Below are positions 13,640 through 36,519 of a stretch of DNA of 64,000 nucleotides, one piece after another. The notes under the pieces were generated by a model. That model saw nothing but the letters and a program-made list of their open reading frames with translations, was not told the origin of the DNA and searched no databases. The number at the start of each line of letters is the position of its first letter. The first letter of the stretch is position 1. The position numbers and the translations under genes are program-made. Location of the stretch: positions 1,896,001 to 1,960,000 of the forward strand of contig CM065381.1 in assembly GCA_033060915.1 (NCBI GenBank), read 5' to 3'. This DNA is from Euryodendron excelsum (lineage: Eukaryota > Streptophyta > Magnoliopsida > Ericales > Pentaphylacaceae).

Positions 13640-14020
13640 AAAAAAAAAAGAATAAAGTAAACCCGCCTAAAAGAGTTTGTTAAGTAATTGATTTTGTCGC
13701 TTCCACTTATTATATAATAATCACAGCATATAATTACATATCTCATCGCATTGTCTTCCTCACATAAGTGAATTTGTCTACATTTATTAATTAGTGTTGA
13801 TTCCACAATCGATCTTGTGCACCAAAGTGAAAAAATGAAGTGACAAATAAGATTACCAACAATATTACATTTTTTTCTTTTGTAAAACTTGAATAATAAG
13901 ACCTAAGTAACAATGGTAAAAATTAAAATATCACTTTATTATTATTATTATTATTATTATTTACAGTGTTGAAATTGTTTTCTTTTACTTGTAAATATAG
14001 ACATAAAAGTTCACTGGTAG
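13640..14020 (+). repeat. Interspersed repeat, inverted partner of 35540-35933
   Basis: This segment reads almost base for base like the reverse complement of 35540-35933. Shared stretches include GAGTTTGTTAAGTAATTGA, CGATCTTGTGCACCAAAG and AAAACTTGAATAATAAGACC. It contains an (ATT)n run at about 13938-13961. It lies within 600 bp upstream of the ALKBH2-type start codon, so part of that gene's promoter is probably repeat-derived. No terminal inverted repeats or coding frame were identified, and the family is unknown. Confidence 0.7.
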
Positions 14021-14209
14021 TGATCTGATTTTGTAAGGGCATGAGATTTCGCTATTAAGTGGTCTGGTATTTACTTTTAAAAATTTCTACGTTTTCTACT
14101 CAAAGTTGTATTCCAGGCCAATGCACAAGGATTTGGTTAATTATTACATGGAAATTGTATTCTCCCCATCCTCTCTCTCTCTCTCTCTCTCTTACTCTCT
14201 CTCTCTCCA

Positions 14210-16869
<2,660 letters not shown>

Positions 16870-18600
16870 TTCAGCCTGCTACAAAGAAAGAGACCATTAA
16901 TTTCCAAAGCTTCAATGTACAAATTTTCTCACTGTGCCCTGTGGGATTGCTATGTATACAAGGTGCTTGTTTTTCGTCAAATGAATACTGCTACTATTTC
17001 TTGAACTATACAGAGACAAGGATGCGTATAATATTTGTTAACTAGTTAATCAGTCCTTTAAATTGCACCATTCTTTGAATTATCGTGGTACCAGGTGATT
17101 GAAAATGTTGAAGGCAAATAGGAGGATAATTTCAGGTGTCGAGGCTTCTATTATAACATGGGACCTCTTTTCTTCCTTAACGGAAAAAAAAAAAAAAAAA
17201 AAAATTGGTGCAGTTCTTGTATGCAGGCATTGGAGGTGGCCATTGTGAGCAAGTCATGTGCCAGTTTGACACTGGTGCACATGGACTTCAATGACGGGTT
17301 TCATGAGGGTTGGGTGTGTGATGAAGACGTGGCGATCTCCTGATGGTCACTTGCACCAATAATATATAAGAAATTGTAGCTTAGTTTTTTCACTTTTCCA
17401 AACGCATATTGTTCACAATTAGTATGGAAAATTGCATGGTCTCTTCTGAAGTTTCGCTTTCAGGCAAAGTAGACCTCCGTTGTTTGAAAAATCTGCAAGT
17501 ACCGCCAAGTATTCGATACAACTGTGATACAAGGGAATGAAACCCATAACTGATCCATTATTGTAGGAGGTAAAAATTCTCATCAACAGAAAACAAAATA
17601 ACTTCCAAAACAATCCAGTAGGAAGGTAATCCCTATGGTTATCCAATGGAAGACTTAAATAGCAACAATCGGTAGTCTGTAGTTTCAAAAGTAGATTACA
17701 AACAAGTCGAAACGAGTTGGGTTGTGTGGTATTCAAGCTTGGCTTGAGAATTTATAAATTTTTGAAATGTATTCAAGTTTCAATAGATCTATCTTTCAAA
17801 ATGTGTTCAAGGTTCAATTGACGTATCTGTGAGTAGTTTTTTTTATTCTATATAAACTTATGAAAGCCAAGTTCAAGCTAAAAAAAAATCAACAAAATTT
17901 CAAAAGAGATTGTACAGGCTTGACTCATTTACCATTAGAACAAATTTTTAAACAGACACGTTTAACCATCATGGTGCTGCGACAATTGGCTGACCAGGGG
18001 GAGGGCGGGGCTGTGGTCGCCTAAACTTTGAAAATCCTCTATATCTTCTTATAGACCTAAGTATTTACAAGAAACCATAAAATGTTGGTCTCCAAAATTT
18101 AAAATATTTTATCTTAATCTCTACGAGATTAAAAAAAAATCCTTGGTCCGGCTGCGACGGTGGTGATGATTTTAAGCATTGATAGCAAGTTTATATTGAT
18201 TTTCCTTTGGCAAACACTCGAATCAGGGGCCTAACTTGTGTAATTATTCTTCCACAATGGTAAAACTTAAAACAACGCTGGCATTATCTGTGTCTCCAAA
18301 ATAACTTTATGTTTTCGTTTTGTAATGTTGTCAATTTTTATTTTTTGTTATATATTTTTACTGTTTATTTTTCTTGTATTTTTTGTATTTTGGTAATGAG
18401 TATTTGTTAATTATCATTGTATTTATTTTAGTATTTTTCGTTTTCTTTTTAAAATTTTATAAACAACTAAAATCAAAAAATATTAAACAATCATTTTTTT
18501 AAAATTTTTGAAAAAAAAAAAAAAAAAACGTTACCTCACTCTACTGTGTTATGTATATTTCAGTACTTACGTATTGGTTTCTCGTTTTGTCGGTCTTCCA
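16870..18600. other. 3' flank of the ALKBH2-type gene and intergenic DNA
   Basis: Presumably includes the 3' untranslated region of the upstream gene; AATAATATATAAG at about 17358 is a possible polyadenylation region. A 20-base A run lies at 17187-17206. A short open frame at 17158-17343 has no recognisable motif. The rest is AT-rich with no gene signature. Confidence 0.4.
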
Positions 18601-19049
18601 CTCACAGGCAGAGAGAAACAGAGTCGTGGATGGTAAGAGGTAAAGAGCTCTGTCGTCTTTGCTAAAAAGATCCCTAGCCAGGTAACGTCGCCAACTTGAT
18701 TGCTTCTGAAAGCTTTTAATTTGATTCAACACAGGCTTTCATTTCCCATTTGCTTTCTCAATCCTCTTTCTCATTTTCATCAATTAGATTTCTCTCCTCC
18801 TTTTCCAAACGGCTCGGCTCTCGACCTTTCGTATGTTTGATTCTATGTTGTTCTTGTTCTTGCTGTTATTATTAATGCTATGCACAGTTATTTGCACATA
18901 CCCATCTAATCCGTTAGTATATATCTTGGTATCTACTTGGTTTTTACTCGCTCAGTCATTGTTATAGCATACTCTTTTTGGTTCTTTCTCTGAATTCATC
19001 AGGTTTCATCTTCTCATTTGTTGGCAGATTTTTCTTAGGAAACTTACCA

Positions 19050-26910
<7,861 letters not shown>

Positions 26911-27008
26911 GAAACTGAAGTTCTTCTGTTGTGTTGCGTTTCCTACTAGCTGTTGTGTAAGCCTTTCCCTGTTGTTCAATATTCCAGTTAACTTAATTAG
27001 TGTTCTCC

Positions 27009-27014
27009 AATAAA
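27009..27014 (+). terminator. Candidate polyadenylation signal of the thiolase gene
   Basis: AATAAA lies 99 bases after the stop codon, within AT-rich sequence and before the convergent CslE gene. It is a reasonable near-upstream element but not proven. Confidence 0.45.
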
Positions 27015-27456
27015 ATTAATTTCTTAATGTTATTAATAAATATATGTGATGGTGTTTGTTATCATACTCATCTGCCCAATGTGTAGTGTTTTCTTTCTGG
27101 ATCTTCGTCTCCTTTCAGTTTCTGTATTCATTGAAGTCCTATATTTGCTTCAAATATCTAATCCCATATCCAAACCTACATGCATCTCCAAGGAGATGAG
27201 ATTTATAGCTGATGCATATCTGAAGAATTATTTAGAGGGACCCCAAGTAAATTAGAGAAATAGAAAATGTACTCTTAAGAATCTGGGTTTTTCAACATTT
27301 TGGATTTGCTGAATAATTTATGAGCAACTAACCGGAGAAAATCCATACACAAGGATGCAGGAAATATATTGCTATTAGAAATGTGACAATTCTCTTCTTT
27401 CATAATAATACCTAAAACAGGTTCAGCAGAAACCCTTACTTTGAAGACATAGGAAT

Positions 27457-30400
27457 CTAATATAAGGCTAATATATGAGCAAATATAGCTATAATTACTG
27501 ATTGGTACGTGATGGATGTGGGAATACAGCCCTTGTCCTTTCGGAAAAAGAGGCCTTGGTACACGGGCAGGTTGATAATAACCACTAACCCACATAGTAG
27601 GATTTGCGCTCCCAGTAGATCTAAAACCCTAGTTTGTGAATCCACGATAACCCTCTTTAGTGCAAAAACGAAGCTGAAGAGGTTGACCAGTGCGAGTGTT
27701 GCCAGAATATTGAACATTGGTGAAGAGGCACCAAACTCTAGGACCTCTTTTTCATACCTCAGGGACAAGTCCTCGTCAGCCACTTTTGCTGTGAGCACAA
27801 AACCGGACTTGGCAAAACCCAATACCTTCAAGATGTTATCAATGAAGCCAAATAAGAAGGAAGTTGTTCTTTTGAACACCCACATCCTCTGGTCATTCCA
27901 CCATTCTTGTAATGTGCCACCACACAAGATAAACTCGCCTAAGCTGTACCCATATTTCGCGAGAATGACATATGCAAAAGGCAGGATCCAGGGGCTCGAT
28001 AACTGTGGACAGAAGATGATTCATTATTTCATATTAGTTAGCAACAACCTTTAGATCACATTGACAGGTTTGTTAGGTTTCGGCTATAATTCAGCATGAA
28101 ACTGATTGTATTTGTCTAAAGAAATTAGTAAGAAGACAAGTTCTAGTAATTTGACCAGTATTTTGAGGGTCCTTGGGAGAAGTAGGAGCAATTGTTGATC
28201 AAGAGGTTCAACTACAAAAATTCTGTGAACACAAGTTTTTGGAGGTTCAGCCCCATACCTTTGGGAACAAGGAAATGCCTCTACGGATACAAAGAGATGG
28301 GACAGCAACATAATATAGCGTAGCCAAGCAGTTGGGAGCCCATAGCAGGTAAACACAGTATGAAATTTGAAGCTTTAGTGGGATCTTTCCATGCCCATAA
28401 ATAAAAGGGCAGTATTTGGAGAGAAAGATCTGAAGATCACCCTCTGACCATCTCTTGTGTTGTACCAGTGCTTGCAACAGAGTTGTGGGAGCAAGTCCTA
28501 GAAAGCCTTTCCTTTCTGGATTGAAATAGATAGATCTCCAGCTTCGACAGTGTATTGATAACCCTGTAAGAACATCTTCTACTGGACAGCCGTACTTTGC
28601 TCCCATCTGCAGATCAACATATATAAATTTTGTATGGTGTTTGTGTGTGCGTCACAGAGAGAGAGGGAGAGAGAGAGAACCTCCTTTCCCCATTGAGTGT
28701 TTTCTTCATAGCTGCAACTTGCAAGAACTCTGCATGTTTCTTCTAGCGCACGTGTGCTCTCTTCAACCTTTTTGTCATTCTCAACCCTCCAGTCAGTTTT
28801 ATGATCCTTGTTATACCTCTTCCCGGAGAGAGCTTCTCTCCTGTGAAAGCACCCAGTACCAATATAAAGAGGTCCTCCATTATCATCGTAACCTGCAAGC
28901 TCCACCTTGGTCACCAGAGAGGTTCCTCAATGTTAGAATTAGAGACACTTCATCCTCCTCCGGTCATGAATAACTACTTTATTCCAGCATTTCAAGTTTT
29001 TGTTAATGCTTACCTCCGAAATTATCCTCAAGGAACTTCCATAAACATCATTCTTCGTGAGGTTATTGAAGAATTGTGGAAACTGTACGAATGCAATCTC
29101 GTGACCCTTCTCACCATCCATGAGAAAGCAGAGTGCATCTCTCAGTGACTCCGAATTGTTTGAATACATGTCACAATCCACAGTAAGAATAACCGGGCCA
29201 TTGCTTATCCGCGATGACACCCTTAACTGCTCATTACATTATGATAACGATGACAATCACACTAATTAGTTCATAAAACACAGACTTAGCTATGGCTTGA
29301 TGGTTTGATTCTAGTTAATCTGTATATATATACATAAATTTGTAAGAGAGCTTACGAGCGCATTCAGGGCTCCTGCTTTAAAGTTGTGGTGATATTGTGG
29401 TCTCTTCTCACGAGCCAAGTATACCAGAGTTGGCAGAGGTTGTTCTTCAATATCCACAGCCGTAGGGTCTGTCCCATCAATTAGTATCTGTAAGTTTAGT
29501 AAAAGGAACCAAGTCAATAACAATTTAAAAATAAAACCATGCATTCACATTTGATTGTGAAACAGAAGTGTAGAGGTACTTGAAGAATGGTGTGATGATC
29601 CCTTCTGCTTGAAACCAAATCCCATTCACGAAATCCCTTGTGCTCTTTGCGCAGTTCTTCTGGAACTTGGCCTAACTTGGTAGCATTATTGATCCGTTTC
29701 TTCATATCTTCGTATAGTTTCTGTAGATAGAAAACAAAAATGTCATATTCTATATGCACAACACAGAAACGAAAGAAAAAAGAAAAACTGAATTGAAATT
29801 TGCTTATTAGAAAATATACAGGTGCAGTTAGTTCCACCACGATCGAGTCATTTTCATTTCAGGCACACGTATTCTAGGTCTCTACCAATTTGAAAAGAAG
29901 ACACACAAAGCTCATAGCTGTCGTTTTAGTCCGCAGAAGAGACTCAAGAGAGAGGACAGTTCTTTTGAAAAGTCTCTGCATGCATGTGGTTCTGTCAAAG
30001 AATATTAAGCTCAGAAAAAGCCAAAGTACCATCCTCCACACAAAGCTCCTTCTCCCTTTTCATTTTTCTCCGAGAGGACGAAAGGTTGATTTGGACGCAG
30101 CTGGACAAAACCAACAATTCACCGATCGAGGACCACTCTATTCATGACCAGTCTTACTCGGACCCGTGGTTCATCTACCCTCCTAATTCCTACATCGACG
30201 TATCTTAATTTCTACAACTCTGTGGTACCTGTGGTTTTCCACAGTGAATTATATAGCAAAAATATAGAGAAAAACATAAGCTCTGGAGCCCAGCCAAACA
30301 GTCATATATAATTAAGGTATAGAAAGAAAGCCATGAGCTTGAATTAACATTACAGCAATCAGTCAAAGATGCCATGCATGTTAGAGTCTACAAAGTTTTG

Positions 30401-30770
30401 AACCTTGATGGAGGACCACTCTTCAGCCATGACAGGGTCATCCAATGGTTTGGAAACTGTTGAAAAGTAAGCTGCCGTCGACCGTGGTTCTATTTTGAAG
30501 TTCTTGCAAAATGGTAGCCAGTGCTTTGAGAAGTGAGAAGCCTCTAAAAGAGCGTAGAACGTCAACTCCGACCCTCCATCGTCAGAAAGATATACGCTCA
30601 GCTTCTCCGGTGGGTAGTCATAAGCCATGACCGATAAGACAGTGTTGATCACCATTATTGGCGGCTCTATTGTATGGTCAGCTGTGCACACAAATATGTC
30701 TACGTTCGGCAGAACCTTTTCATATCTGTTATTTACAGTCACAATGAGCCGCATGTTGTAACACACAAAC

Positions 30771-30803
<33 letters not shown>

Positions 30804-31076
30804 CCTTTCAGATAGCCTGTCTTTAAAAGTGTGACGTTTGATGGGATTCAATCTAACAGATTGAGTGACGAGCCAGTAGAGAATGAACCAGAGGTCTGAC
30901 ATAAACAAACCGATCCAGGCCCATCTACCGACTTGCCCTTGTCCAGGCAAATGAGTCACTCTGTAAAAACATATCAAACATATGCCCATGATTACTGAAA
31001 CAGCATACAGTAGATAAGCCACGCGTCCCTTTGCTGCCTTTGTTTCAAAAAGAGGAAGATTGTTTTCTTTTCCCAT
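27457..31076 (-). CDS. CSLE: Cellulose synthase-like protein E (8 exons, 732 aa)
   Basis: On the minus strand, exons are 31076-30805, 30725-30404, 29720-29580, 29487-29356, 29226-29014, 28905-28681, 28606-28259 and 28002-27457. All phases join, giving 732 residues, the usual length for plant CslE. It is a processive family-2 glycosyltransferase, expected in the Golgi membrane; the polysaccharide made by CslE is not settled. Two N-terminal membrane segments (about residues 20-40 and 52-70) precede the catalytic domain. Catalytic motifs are all intact: DDGGS (139-143), DCD (306-308), ED (445-446) and QHKRW as QxxRW (484-488). A cluster of C-terminal membrane segments follows in exons 7-8. The leader before the ATG is CT-rich. 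The gene runs tail to tail with the thiolase gene (547 bp between stops) and has a truncated tandem copy just upstream. Confidence 0.94.
28658..28680 (-). repeat. (TC)n-rich tract at the exon 6 donor of CslE
   Basis: On the minus strand the donor of exon 6 (ends 28681) reads GTTCTCTCTCTCCC and continues as interrupted TC repeats. The pseudogene copy has GTACTCTCTCTC at the same donor (ends 33381), so the tract predates the duplication. A separate TC run also follows the exon 1 donor (30804 downwards, seen on the plus strand as GAGAGA at about 30785-30803). Confidence 0.8.
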
Positions 31077-32221
31077 CTCTCTCTCTCTCTCGCCCTCTCT
31101 CTCTCTCTCTCTCTGTGGCGCTTGCTTAATTGCTTGCTTGCATGGGAGATGTATTCTAGGGGGTAGGAGGGGGTGAGGGTACGTATGTGGCCTCGAATTT
31201 AGTAGCGTTAAGACATTTCATTCTGTACGATTCCAAAACAAAGAACATCAATATTTGTCCACTAGTAAGTAAAGTCATGAAAAGCTACTGATTTGAGCGG
31301 TCTAATCAAATATTTGTCCACTGGCTTCTAGTCGGTTCATGTCAATGAAACTGCCAATTGCCTGCGTGAGCGCTATTGAGCACGATCAAGTGGACTAATT
31401 GCCCATTTTCTGCTCGAGCGGCCAATGCCAGCACCCTATATTGTTTTCTCGATAGCTCCTCCTTGACTAGTCTGGCTCTAATCACTGTAACTAATTGCAC
31501 TCGTGTCAACTTGCTCAAATACAACTTCCAATGGACTCTTTGACAAAGAGAATGTAAAGTCATAATTCAAGTGTTTTTGTTCATGGATTGCAACACAGTA
31601 AAACACCAACACCTGTCCTTGCTAGGAGGAAGAGAGTTATGCGTTAATCTTGGAACTGATATATATATATATACATATATAGGTTAGGAGAAAACAATTT
31701 GAACGCAGATACCATCGCTATGAAGAGTGCATCCCTCGGTAGTGACTTTGGTGTTGTTAGCACTGGGTAGTTTATTTATGTTTAGGTTTCAAATGTGCAT
31801 GCCTTTCAGTTAATGTTTTAAGAGTAATAAATAGCTTAGCCCGAAAAAACCATACCACATTAATCTAACTATGAATGAGAGTACCGCCTCTTCTATAGAA
31901 ATCAATGTGAAAATTAAGTAGGATTACTAAATCTACAGCCTACATGGCTGTGCAATGCAATCCTCAAATTTGGAAGTCCAACTATTTAAATTTTGTGTAC
32001 TTTAATGATGAATATCAAAGTTTGAACAATTTATTGAATGATGTATAATGCAGGAAATTTTGCAACGTTGAGGTCGACAATATAACAAACTCTATGACAT
32101 TTCTCGGTGCAGGTCTAGCAACTGTAAGTGTAAAATCGACTGGAACTTTGAACCCTTCCCTAAAAGCACAAAGACAAGCAGATATCAATACATATATGGC
32201 AGCAAAGGCGGGCATGGTGAA
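31077..32221. other. Upstream region of the CslE gene
   Basis: Holds the presumed promoter and 5' leader of the intact CslE gene. Two CT runs (31077-31090 and 31097-31114) lie right before the start codon on the minus strand. No clear TATA box was identified. An open frame at 31342-31563 shows no recognisable domain. The rest separates the gene from the 3' end of the tandem pseudogene. Confidence 0.45.
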
Positions 32222-34915
32222 CTAGTACAAGGCTATTGAAGAAGCCAATAGAGCTAACATAACTGACTTGTACATAACAGAGGTGGGCATGTTGCCCTTG
32301 TCCTTTGAAGAAGAGTCCTTGGTATACCGGCAGGATGATCAAAACAATGAGCCCACACAGAACAATCTGCAATGCCAATGTCTCCAAAATCCTAATTTGA
32401 GCGTCCATAATAGCCCTCTTTAACCCCCAAGCAAAACTGAATAGGTTGAGCATTGCAAGTGTGGCTAAAATGGTAAACATCAGTGAAGGTGTACCAAACT
32501 CCATGACCTCTTTGTTATATCGTTGATAGACCCCTTCGTCAGCCACCTTGGCGGTGACTAAAAATCCTAACTTGGCCAAACCCAATTGCCTCAAGATGGT
32601 TTCAAAGAAGGCAATGCATTAGGAAGTTGTCCTTCTAAATGCCCATATTTTTTTGTTCATTCCACCAGCCTTGAAGCGTACCCCCACAACAAAGAAACTC
32701 ACGCAAGCTGTATCTGTACTTGGCTACGATAACATATGCAAAGGGAATCACCCACAAGCCTGATATCTGAAGACAGAAATAATAAATCCATTCTTAGCAA
32801 TAAAGTCAGTGACAATATCTCCCTAAATATCTCCCTAAAACTTGATGGCAAGCTTGGAATTCATGAATATAAGTTGATCAGTTGTCATTGTTGCGCCCCC
32901 GCCCCCCCCCCAAAAAAAAAAACACGCACACACCAATATTTGAAGATGAAAAAGACCTTATCAGGTTGACAAAGAAAAAAGACTTACCTGTGGAAACAAG
33001 GAGATGCCTCTAAGGAGAAAAACGGATGGGACAGCAACATAGTATAGTGTAGGCAAACAGTTTGGAGCCCAAAGCATGTAGGGAGTGTATGACATTTGAA
33101 GCTTTAGGGGGATCCTTCCGCGGCCAGAAATTATGGGGCAGCGCTTTGAGAGACATATCTGAAAATGACCTTCATACCATCTCCTGTTGTACTAGTGCCT
33201 ACAATAGTGTTGTGGGAGCAACTCATGTGAAACCCTTCCTTTCTGGATTGAAATAGATGGATTTCCAACCTCTGCATTGTATTGACAACCCTGTGACAAT
33301 ATCTTCTGTCGGAAACGCATACTTTAGACCCATCTGCAACCGGACATATATTAAGTTCCTTTTTTTGAGAGAGAGAGTACCTCCTTTCCCCATTTAATGT
33401 TGTCTTCATAGGTATAGCTTGCAAAAATCTTGCATATTTCTTCTAGCAAAGTTGCACTTTGATTCTCCCTTTTATCATCTTCTCTCTTCCATTCTTCTCC
33501 AAGTTCTTTGCTGTATTTCCTCCCACATAACGTGTCTCTTCTGTGAGAGCACCCACTTCCAATATAGACAGGCCCACCGTTGGCATCCATGCCAGCTAGT
33601 TCCACCTTTGTCAAAAATTTAGAAATCATTGCAATGTCTTCCATACTCTACTGAAGAAATGAGAAGGGTTGAAAATCTACCCACCTCAATAATTACCCTA
33701 AAGCAGGTGCCATAGAGATCGTTCCTTGTGAGGTTATCGTTGTCATGCGAATACTCCACATAAGCAATATCATGGCCCTTCTTTTCATCCATAAAAAAGC
33801 ATAGGGCATCTCTCACTGATTCTGAATGGTTTGAGTATGCGTCGCAGTCCACATTAAGAATTATTGAACCATTGCTTTTCTTTGATGACACCATTATCTG
33901 TTCAAGTTCCCATAGTTAATAATTTTTTGGATTAAGTAATGGGTTAAATGAATGTAATTGGAGCTGGATATAAATCGTTCATTATTGGTTTATTGATCAT
34001 GATTCATGGAGGCCAGCTGAAGGGGAGCTGAAGCTATTTAGGTGTGTTCAAATGTTTGAGTGGTACACAAGGGCTTACCAGCGCGTTCATGGCGCCAGCT
34101 TTAAAATTGTGGTGATACTGGAGTCTCTTCTCTCGTGCTAGGTAAACCAGCGTTGGCAATTGACCTTCAGTTTCCACGGCTTTAGGCTCTCTTCCATCGA
34201 TTAGTATCTGTAACCAAGTGTAGAAGATTATGATCCATACAGGAAAAAAAGGGGAAAAAAAAAGATTAAATTGTTTTTAAGATAGGGAGAAACAAAACAA
34301 ATATACGTACTTGCAGGATGGAGGGGTGATGATACTGGGTTGAAACCAAGTCCCCCTCGCGAAATCCTTTATGTTCTTTCCGTATGTCCACTGAAATTTG
34401 GCCTAGCCTAGTGCTTTTTTCTGTAAGATTCACAATAAACATGTATATGAACATAAAAACATCATGTATTCAAAATTGCAGAAGTGCACTCGTTTGTTCC
34501 TTGATCTTGAATCTGAAAAGAAACAATCCAGTCATAAAATCAAACGGTATATTGGTTTTACGTCTTCCTCTCTGTCTCGAAACTCCTTACAACAGATCTC
34601 TATGGGTAAAATACTTTCAGTTATGGAAAGAGAGGGAACTTAACCTATATATATTGAACCCTAATAGGCCCTTCCATAAAGAGCTCCTAAATAGGTTTTT
34701 TTAAGCCCATACTATCCGTTTAACCACATCAAATAATTAATAGGTACACACAAGCTCAATCCATATAGATCACCTCTTTATTGGGCATATTCCGTATGTC
34801 TTAACTTAATTTGGATTCAACTCATTTAATTAAAACTAAAAATCAATTAATGTGTACGCTCAATTCAAAAAATTCTAACATTTTCAATTGAATTCCTCAT
34901 ATCTTCATACAATTT
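32222..34915 (-). pseudogene. Tandem CslE pseudogene, exons 3-8 only
   Basis: On the minus strand, remnants match exons of the neighbouring CslE gene one by one: exon 3 (34915-34886, then 34416-34311), exon 4 (34207-34079, one codon shorter), exon 5 (33897-33685), exon 6 (33605-33381), exon 7 (33333-32988) and exon 8 (32766-32222). Exons 1-2 are absent, so the first membrane segments and the DDGGS motif are missing. Exon 3 is split by a solo LTR. Exon 7 has two in-frame stops and a 2-bp deletion that destroys QxxRW; its length is 346 against 348 bp in the intact copy. Exon 8 has a frameshift at an A run, a stop codon, and another frameshift near the C-terminus. DCD in exon 5 is still readable. 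Splice sites are mostly preserved, so the duplicate probably spliced once. It cannot make a working enzyme. Confidence 0.93.
34422..34880 (-). mobile_element. Solo LTR inside exon 3 of the CslE pseudogene
   Basis: On the minus strand the 459-bp insert starts TGTTAGAATTTTTTG and ends GTGAATCTTACA, the TG...CA form of an LTR. It is flanked by identical 5-bp duplications (TTTTC on the plus strand, 34417-34421 and 34881-34885). No internal domain or second LTR is nearby, as expected after recombination between LTRs. Taking out the insert and one duplication puts the two halves of exon 3 back in one reading frame, which confirms the borders. Confidence 0.9.
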
Positions 34916-34922
34916 CTACAAC

Positions 34923-35276
34923 AGAAAAAATAAAAACACAAAAGTGGAAATCTGTACGAACTGTAGGACAGTTGTGGAGAATATATTTTAATTAGCTAAA
35001 GGGCAACATGACAACAGAGATGAAACCATGCACTCTTAGAATTATCAGACTCCATTTTCCGGATTGCTTTCATTGGTATACTAACTACTTAAAAAATGAG
35101 CAGGATCCAACTGTAGTCTATAAATATTTGTTTTCACTGGCAGGGATATTAATACTTTTTCTTTTTCCTGAAGTGTTCTTAAAAGCTTTTTCTGGTATTC
35201 AAATAATTGGATTCTTTAATCTAAACAAATCAGTCATATTTGCGTGTTCTTTACTTGACTCGAGCTCGATTACATT

Positions 35277-35328
<52 letters not shown>

Positions 35329-35539
35329 AAAAAAAAATTACTTTTACGAGAAATGAATATCATAATAAAGTTGATGACAGCAATTTATGTATAATTCGTA
35401 GAACATTTGAAAGGTTAGCTCTCGACAGGTAGATCGAGAACAAGTAAAAGAATGGTTGTCAGGGCAAAGGGAGAAGACTAATCTTTAATTTCTATATGTC
35501 TAGATTTACAGAGACTCCTTGTGAACCAAAATCAAATGA
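34923..35539. other. Intergenic DNA with a (TC)20 microsatellite
   Basis: Beyond the pseudogene's exon 3 the similarity to CslE fades within intron 2, and no exon 1 or 2 remnant was found. A TC run covers 35282-35321. Nothing else is recognisable. Confidence 0.5.
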
Positions 35540-35933
35540 CTTCCTATCAACTTTCATGTCTACATTTACAGACAAAAGAAAACAATTCCAACACTGCAAA
35601 AAAAAAATATATATATATATATATATTATAAAGTGACATTTTCATTTTTACCATTGTTACTTGGGTCTTATTATTCAAGTTTTACAAAAAGAAAAAAAGT
35701 AATATTATAGGTAATCTTATTTGTCACTTCATTTTTTCACTTTGGTGCACAAGATCGATAGTGGAATCAACACTAATTATTAAATGCATATTAGACAAAT
35801 TCACTTGTGTCTAAGAGGAAGACGATGCAATAAGATATGTAATTATATGTTATGCTTATTATATAATAAGTGGCAGCGACAAAATCAATTACTTAACAAA
35901 CTCTTTTAGGCGGATTTACTTTATTCTTTTTTC
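35540..35933 (-). repeat. Interspersed repeat, inverted partner of 13640-14020
   Basis: Close reverse-complement copy of the repeat upstream of the ALKBH2-type gene. Differences are mostly single bases, an ATT/TA run length change, and a few small gaps around 35800. The family is unknown and there is no coding frame. Confidence 0.7.
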
Positions 35934-36519
35934 TTTCTATTATTTACTAATGTTGTGTTTAAAACTTGAATTTGTCAAGGGAAAAAAAAAAAAGGTAAGA
36001 AAAAATAGAACAAAAGTAAACAGAGTTTTTATTATCTTTTCACTCACCTTTTCCTTTACTTTTTCTTTTCTATTACCAAATCTTTGATTTAGAATGAGAA
36101 AAAAGTACTTAAAAATGAGAAAAATGTAATAAGGTAAGAGCGGAAAACAACAAACACACGACACAACCCAAACAATTGCAAGCAACAAGGAATCCAAACG
36201 ATGCCAAATTTCTCTGCTCATTCTGTTTTTAAGTGTAATCCAAACGATACAATGCTAAAAGCACATAAGTTCATTTCAATATCTAGTGGAGTTTAATAAA
36301 TACTTATTCAAAACCTAAGGATGTAAGGAAGACAATAAATAAATAAATAAAACCTAGTAATGAAAAGAAACAACGTCATTCTTTTTTTTCAAAAAACAAA
36401 AAAAAAAAAAACTTTTAGATGATTTAAAAAAATGTGCTTCATCTAGTCAAAACAATTTGATGAGTTTTATATTCTAAGAATTTGAGTTTTTTCAGATGAT
36501 TAATGTCTTCCTTAAAAGG

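Noticed and set aside
17158..17343. Open frame after the ALKBH2-type gene
   Set aside because: It runs through a poly-A tract (Lys run). The upstream gene already has a complete C-terminus, so no extra exon is needed.
27509..28054. 181-residue plus-strand open frame
   Set aside because: It is the antisense of CslE exon 8; the minus strand carries the conserved protein.
28641..29148. Two plus-strand frames of 110 and 115 residues
   Set aside because: They are antisense to CslE exons 5-6.
31342..31563. 73-residue minus-strand frame upstream of CslE
   Set aside because: No recognisable motif, no splice context, and no link to exon 1 of CslE.
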